DNA from: SIG565 sp045613385
Lineage (GTDB): Bacteria > Bacillota > Clostridia > Oscillospirales > Acutalibacteraceae
NCBI GenBank assembly: GCA_045613385.1
Contig: JAZLAW010000022.1
Location: forward strand, 1-64,000
Length of the DNA stretch: 64,000 bases
Direction of reading: 5' to 3'
The stretch's first letter is position 1. Each line of letters opens with the position of its first letter. Made by a program: the position numbers and the translations under genes. Shown here one piece after another: positions 61,134-64,000 of this stretch. The notes under the pieces were generated by a model, which saw only the letters and a list, made by a program, of their open reading frames with translations, searched no databases and was not told where the DNA came from.

Positions 61134-61756
61134 TATGCATACACCTCCTCTAATTTAGCGGCTGCATCCTTAACAATTACAAGTGTATCAGCATTGATAA
61201 TGTCGTAAGTGTTAATGGTGTTAACCTGTGCAGATTTAGCTCCTGCAATGTTTGCAATACTCTTAACTGCAAAAGCATTGTTGTCAGCTAATACAATGAG
61301 AGTTTTCTTAGCGGCGCCGATAGCCTTAAGACATTCAGCAACCGTTTTGGTCTTGTATGAATCAAGTTTGAGTTCATCAAGAACTATGAGAGAACCTGTA
61401 GCAACTTTATCAGAAAGAGCAGACTTAAGTGCAAGTCTTGCAACCTTCTTATTAAGTGAATAGGAATAATCTCTCGGCTTCGGAGCATGTACGATACCGC
61501 CATGTCTCCACTGTGGTGCTCTGATAGAGCCCTGTCTTGCGTGGCCTGTTCCCTTCTGTCTCCAAGGCTTCTTACCGCCACCGGAAACTTCGGTACGTGT
61601 TAAAGTGGACTGAGTGCCCTGGCGCTGATTCGCAAGATAGTTTACAACCGCCATATGCATTACAACTGCATTCGGCTTAATTCCGAAAATGGCATCGCTT
61701 AATGTGATTTCACCAACATTTTTGCCAGCCATATCAACTACTGCTATATTAGGCAT
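61133..61756 (-). CDS. rplD: Large-subunit ribosomal protein L4
   Basis: uL4 reaches into the exit tunnel and represses the S10 operon in enterobacteria. The 207-residue protein has the tunnel loop KKPWRQKGTGHARQGSIRAP and HAPKPRDYSYSLNKKVARLA. Whether it also binds the structured leader seen here is not known. Confidence 0.97.
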   Translation of the reverse strand: MPNIAVVDMAGKNVGEITLSDAIFGIKPNAVVMHMAVVNYLANQRQGTQSTLTRTEVSGGGKKPWRQKGTGHARQGSIRAPQWRHGGIVHAPKPRDYSYSLNKKVARLALKSALSDKVATGSLIVLDELKLDSYKTKTVAECLKAIGAAKKTLIVLADNNAFAVKSIANIAGAKSAQVNTINTYDIINADTLVIVKDAAAKLEEVYA

Positions 61757-61773
61757 TTAAAACACTCCTTCCC

Positions 61774-62403
61774 TTAAGCTTTAACGCTATCGAAAAGAAC
61801 AACGATACCGCCCTTAGGTCCGGGAACCGCACCCTTAACGGCAATGATGTTGTTTTCAGCGTCAACCTTAACTACACTCAAATTCTGAACAGTTACACGT
61901 TCATTACCCAAGTGACCTGCCATCTTTTTGCCTTTGAATACTCTAGCCGGGTCAATAACACCTAAAGAACCGCCATGACGATGTACAGGACCTGTACCGT
62001 GTGATTCTTTAAGACGGCTAAAGTTCCAGCGCTTAATTACGCCTGCGTAGCCCTTACCTTTTGAAGTGCCGCGTACGTCTACAGCTTCGCCCTCAGCGAA
62101 TATGTCAGCCTTAATAATATCGCCGACATTCAAACTGCTGGTGTCTTCAAGACGGAATTCGCGAAGAACCTTCTTCGGAGCTACATCGCCTTTAGCAAAG
62201 TGTCCCTTCATAGGACCGTTTACTTTTGAAGCCTTCAAATCGCCATAACCGATTTGTACTGCTTCGTAACCGTCGTTTTCAACTGTCTTCTTCTGAGCAA
62301 CAACACAAGGGCCTGCTTCAATAACAGTTACGGGAACAACGTTACCGTTAGCATCGAAAAGCTGGGTCATACCGAGCTTTTTACCTACGATACCTTTTTT
62401 CAT
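61774..62403 (-). CDS. rplC: Large-subunit ribosomal protein L3
   Basis: uL3 starts 50S assembly and reaches toward the peptidyl transferase centre. The 209-residue protein begins MKKGIVGKKLGMTQLFDANG and contains GKGYAGVIKRWNFSRLKESH and KKMAGHLGNERVTVQNLSVV. It follows rpsJ by 73 bp. Confidence 0.97.
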   Translation of the reverse strand: MKKGIVGKKLGMTQLFDANGNVVPVTVIEAGPCVVAQKKTVENDGYEAVQIGYGDLKASKVNGPMKGHFAKGDVAPKKVLREFRLEDTSSLNVGDIIKADIFAEGEAVDVRGTSKGKGYAGVIKRWNFSRLKESHGTGPVHRHGGSLGVIDPARVFKGKKMAGHLGNERVTVQNLSVVKVDAENNIIAVKGAVPGPKGGIVVLFDSVKA

Positions 62404-62476
62404 TTTTTTATCCTCCTTTGGTTATTGGTTGGTTCTCACCAACTTGACCACACCGAAATAGATACCTTATTAATAA

Positions 62477-62788
62477 TTAAAGCTTAATTTCGATTTCTTC
62501 ACCGGCGGGAAGCTCAAGACTTGTCAGAGCTTCAACAGTTTTGTTGGAAGGTCTGAGAATGTCGATAAGCCTTTTGTGAGTTCTTGTTTCGAACTGCTCA
62601 CGGCTGTCCTTATACTTATGAACAGCGCGTAGGATTGTTACAACCTCTTTTTCTGTCGGGAGCGGAACCGGACCCGATACTCTGGCGCCTGTACGTTTAG
62701 CGGTTTCCACAATCTTATCTGCGGACTGGTCTACAAGTGCGTGGTCGTAACCCTTGATTCTGATACGAATCTTTTCTTTTACTGCCAT
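62477..62788 (-). CDS. rpsJ: Small-subunit ribosomal protein S10
   Basis: uS10 (NusE) is in the 30S head and takes part in transcription antitermination. The 103-residue protein has RIRIKGYDHALVDQSADKIV and the loop ARVSGPVPLPTEK. It is the first gene of the super-operon; the str genes (rpsL, rpsG, fusA, tuf) that often precede it are not here. AGGAGG lies ten bases before the ATG. Confidence 0.97.
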   Translation of the reverse strand: MAVKEKIRIRIKGYDHALVDQSADKIVETAKRTGARVSGPVPLPTEKEVVTILRAVHKYKDSREQFETRTHKRLIDILRPSNKTVEALTSLELPAGEEIEIKL

Positions 62789-63059
62789 GGATAGTCGCCT
62801 CCTTAAAATAGTTGGCGGGCAAAACTTACACCGTACCGTGTGTTTCTTTGCGGTACATTATAAAACCGGATACACTGGGGTTACAGCAAAATCCGGGTAC
62901 GGCAGCTAACTGCCGCGGCACATACCGACTCGCAAGTTGTCGGAAGCGCAGGTTCTAAGTTTCTTTCGCCCGGTTTAAAATCGGACATACTCCGCGGAAA
63001 TTTCCCCACTCGAAGTGGGCCACCTCCCGCATCATCGCATATCTATACGCATAGCGTAC
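62789..63059 (-). ncRNA. Structured 5' leader of the S10 operon
   Basis: The roughly 270-nt untranslated leader between the promoter and rpsJ holds at least five perfect hairpins: CCCAC/GTGGG (63005-63019), CCGAC/GTCGG (62925-62943), CGGCAG/CTGCCG (62900-62915), CCGGAT/ATCCGG (62866-62896) and GTACCG/CGGTAC (62833-62856). There is no open frame or rho-independent terminator with a T-run inside. Such a leader may be the target of autogenous control by a ribosomal protein, by analogy with other S10 operons, but the sequence does not match a leader class I can name. Confidence 0.6.
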
Positions 63060-63065
63060 TTTCGT

Positions 63066-63094
63066 ATAATAACACAAGTAAACAGAAAAATCAA
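63066..63094 (-). promoter_or_regulatory. sigma-A promoter of the S10-spc-alpha super-operon
   Basis: On the minus strand, -35 TTGATT (63089-63094) and -10 TATTAT (63066-63071) have a 17 bp spacer, with an A/T-rich stretch upstream (63100-63125). It would start transcription near 63059 for about 15.7 kb of genes. Confidence 0.75.
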
Positions 63095-63134
63095 GTACTT
63101 TTTTAAAAAATTTTCAGAGAATTTTTATGCAGTG

Positions 63135-63168
63135 AAAAATCCCGAATTCTTGCGAATCCGGGATTTTT
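63135..63168 (-). terminator. Terminator of tspO (both strands)
   Basis: AAAAATCCCGAATTC and GAATCCGGGATTTTT form a 15-bp stem with one mismatch and a TTGC loop. On the minus strand the second arm ends in T residues; it lies 2 bp after the tspO stop. Confidence 0.85.
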
Positions 63169-63169
63169 A

Positions 63170-63652
63170 CTATCTGTTGAGCAAATAAACTCCGAGTGTT
63201 AAATACCCTGCAAATGCCACCCATATAATATAAGGTATCATTAAAAGTCCTGCGGGTTTTGAAATACGGTAAAACTTTACCGTCGTAATAATTATAAGTG
63301 CTAACAAAATGAGCAACCAGATAAATGCGAACAAGTACATTTTTCCACCGAAGAAAATAATGGACCAGAAGAAATTGAAAATTAACTGGAGCATATAGAA
63401 CAGTAGCGCGTTCCCCGCCATTCCCGCAGAATGTTCAGCAGTATATATTTTATAGGAAGCGATGCCCATTAATACATACAATATCCCCCATACCACAGGA
63501 AATAACCACATAGGCGGAGTCAGCGGTGGCTGATTTACCTTTTCAAAATCTTTCATAGCGCCGCTTGTAAGTAACGCAGACAGGCCGCCAACCACTAATG
63601 GTATAAGTATAGCTACAATCAAGGTTTTCCATCTTTTTTTCACATATATCAC
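63170..63652 (-). CDS. tspO: TspO/MBR family membrane protein
   Basis: TspO proteins are five-helix membrane proteins that bind porphyrins and are linked to oxidative stress and tetrapyrrole handling. The 160-residue protein has PPLTPPMWLFPVVWGILYVL, the family signature, five membrane segments and the conserved FNFFWSIIFFGGK. The start is taken as GTG 63652; a second GTG at 63643 is also possible, with GGTGAT as its ribosome binding site. It lies upstream of the S10 promoter and is not part of that operon. Confidence 0.9.
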   Translation of the reverse strand: MIYVKKRWKTLIVAILIPLVVGGLSALLTSGAMKDFEKVNQPPLTPPMWLFPVVWGILYVLMGIASYKIYTAEHSAGMAGNALLFYMLQLIFNFFWSIIFFGGKMYLFAFIWLLILLALIIITTVKFYRISKPAGLLMIPYIIWVAFAGYLTLGVYLLNR

Positions 63653-63734
63653 CCATTATAATATACGCTTTATCTTGTAATTTTATTCCGTAATATAATA
63701 AATCAGTGTTGCCAGATTCATCGTTTGAATTTCC

Positions 63735-63764
63735 TTGACTTTTAATTGTGATATGTGCTATACT
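63735..63764 (+). promoter_or_regulatory. sigma-A promoter of the gene at the right edge
   Basis: -35 TTGACT (63735-63740) and -10 TATACT (63759-63764) have an 18 bp spacer; TGC just before the -10 gives an extended -10 element. It is about 30 bp before the start codon. Confidence 0.65.
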
Positions 63765-63796
63765 GAACACATAAATTAGTACTTGGAGTGAAGTCT

Positions 63797-64000
63797 ATGA
63801 TAAAAGTTAGCATTTACATAAAAAGCAATGAAAAAACCATAAGATTTGCGGCAGAAGAATTAAGAAAATATCTTTTGTTGCTTGATAATTCCCTTTCGGT
63901 AGAACTTTGTGAATACAAAGGCGATAATACTGACGGAATTATTCTTGGTCTTTGGGACAAAGAACAAACCGAAGAAGACACTACAGAAGTATCAATTAAA
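63797..64000 (+). CDS. Start of a protein with a possible glycosidase-type N-terminal domain (partial)
   Basis: The first 68 codons are present and the gene runs off the window. GGAG lies eight bases before the ATG. The pattern IRFAAEELRKYLLLL followed by GIILGL is reminiscent of the small N-terminal domain found before the catalytic barrel in alpha-glucuronidases and related glycoside hydrolases (FAAEELxKYL then IxxG). With only 68 residues this is a pattern-based guess; the catalytic region is not visible. Confidence 0.5.
   Translation, partial: MIKVSIYIKSNEKTIRFAAEELRKYLLLLDNSLSVELCEYKGDNTDGIILGLWDKEQTEEDTTEVSIK

Noticed and set aside
1..64000. CRISPR arrays, insertion sequences, integrases, phage genes and tRNA genes
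   Set aside because: No regularly spaced repeats, transposase or integrase motifs, phage structural motifs or T-loop (GGTTCRANYCC) signatures in tRNA context were found by reading.

Overview
The window is a chromosomal segment of an endospore-forming, anaerobic, low-to-mid GC Gram-positive bacterium, most likely an uncultured member of class Clostridia (Oscillospirales-like). The evidence is a complete spoIIAA-spoIIAB-sigF operon, a pyruvate:ferredoxin oxidoreductase, an 8-Cys clostridial ferredoxin, zinc-type S14, S4 and L36 ribosomal proteins, a long SRP RNA with an Alu-like 5' part in front of dnaX-ybaB-recR, a dnaD/dnaI pair, and strong AGGAGG ribosome binding sites with frequent TTG/GTG starts. 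The genus cannot be read from the sequence.

Layout. 1-338: leader and two tandem sigma-A promoters of an rRNA operon that leaves the window on the left (minus strand). 339-1751: spoIIA sporulation operon. 1845-4475: valS, interrupted by one in-frame TAA. 4673-8917: a ParE/ParC type IIA topoisomerase pair. 9048-11880: proBAC proline biosynthesis. 11980-15471: a Fe-S assembly block (nifS-nifU, an S1-domain protein, mrp). 15544-17356: lexA-rnhA and a two-gene TauE/SafE transporter. 17428-26960: a long minus-strand series with a LbetaH protein, NUDIX hydrolase, two zinc-finger membrane proteins (one with a prokaryotic RING-like finger), galU, a HAD phosphatase and an ABC / DUF1854 / ABC trio.

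27080-31047 (plus strand): SRP RNA, dnaX, ybaB, recR, a DUF896 protein and a D-2-hydroxyacid dehydrogenase. 31074-35243: SLOG/DUF1273 protein and PFOR. 35441-37849: CNNM/CorC transporter and galE, convergent on a shared terminator. 38073-40195: dnaD, dnaI and a 51-residue protein whose ribosome binding site lies in a hairpin. 40226-45649: histidine phosphatase-hemW-pduL, an 8-Cys ferredoxin, ricT-holB-trpS. 45797-47281: DUF1846 protein. 47394-62788: the S10-spc-alpha ribosomal protein super-operon (rpsJ to rplQ, with secY, adk, map, a KOW protein, infA and rpoA), read leftward from one strong promoter near 63066-63094 through a structured leader of about 270 nt. 63170-63652: TspO. 63797-64000: start of a gene that runs off the right edge.

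Most of the window is conserved core-genome content (translation, replication, sporulation, Fe-S assembly, proline, central carbon). No CRISPR array, prophage, insertion sequence, integrase or tRNA gene was seen. The points most worth a second look are the nonsense codon in valS, the ABC-DUF1854-ABC exporter whose two subunits carry unusual N-terminal extensions, the RING-finger membrane protein pair, the structured S10 leader, the small gene with a hairpin-masked ribosome binding site, and the tight SRP RNA-dnaX junction.
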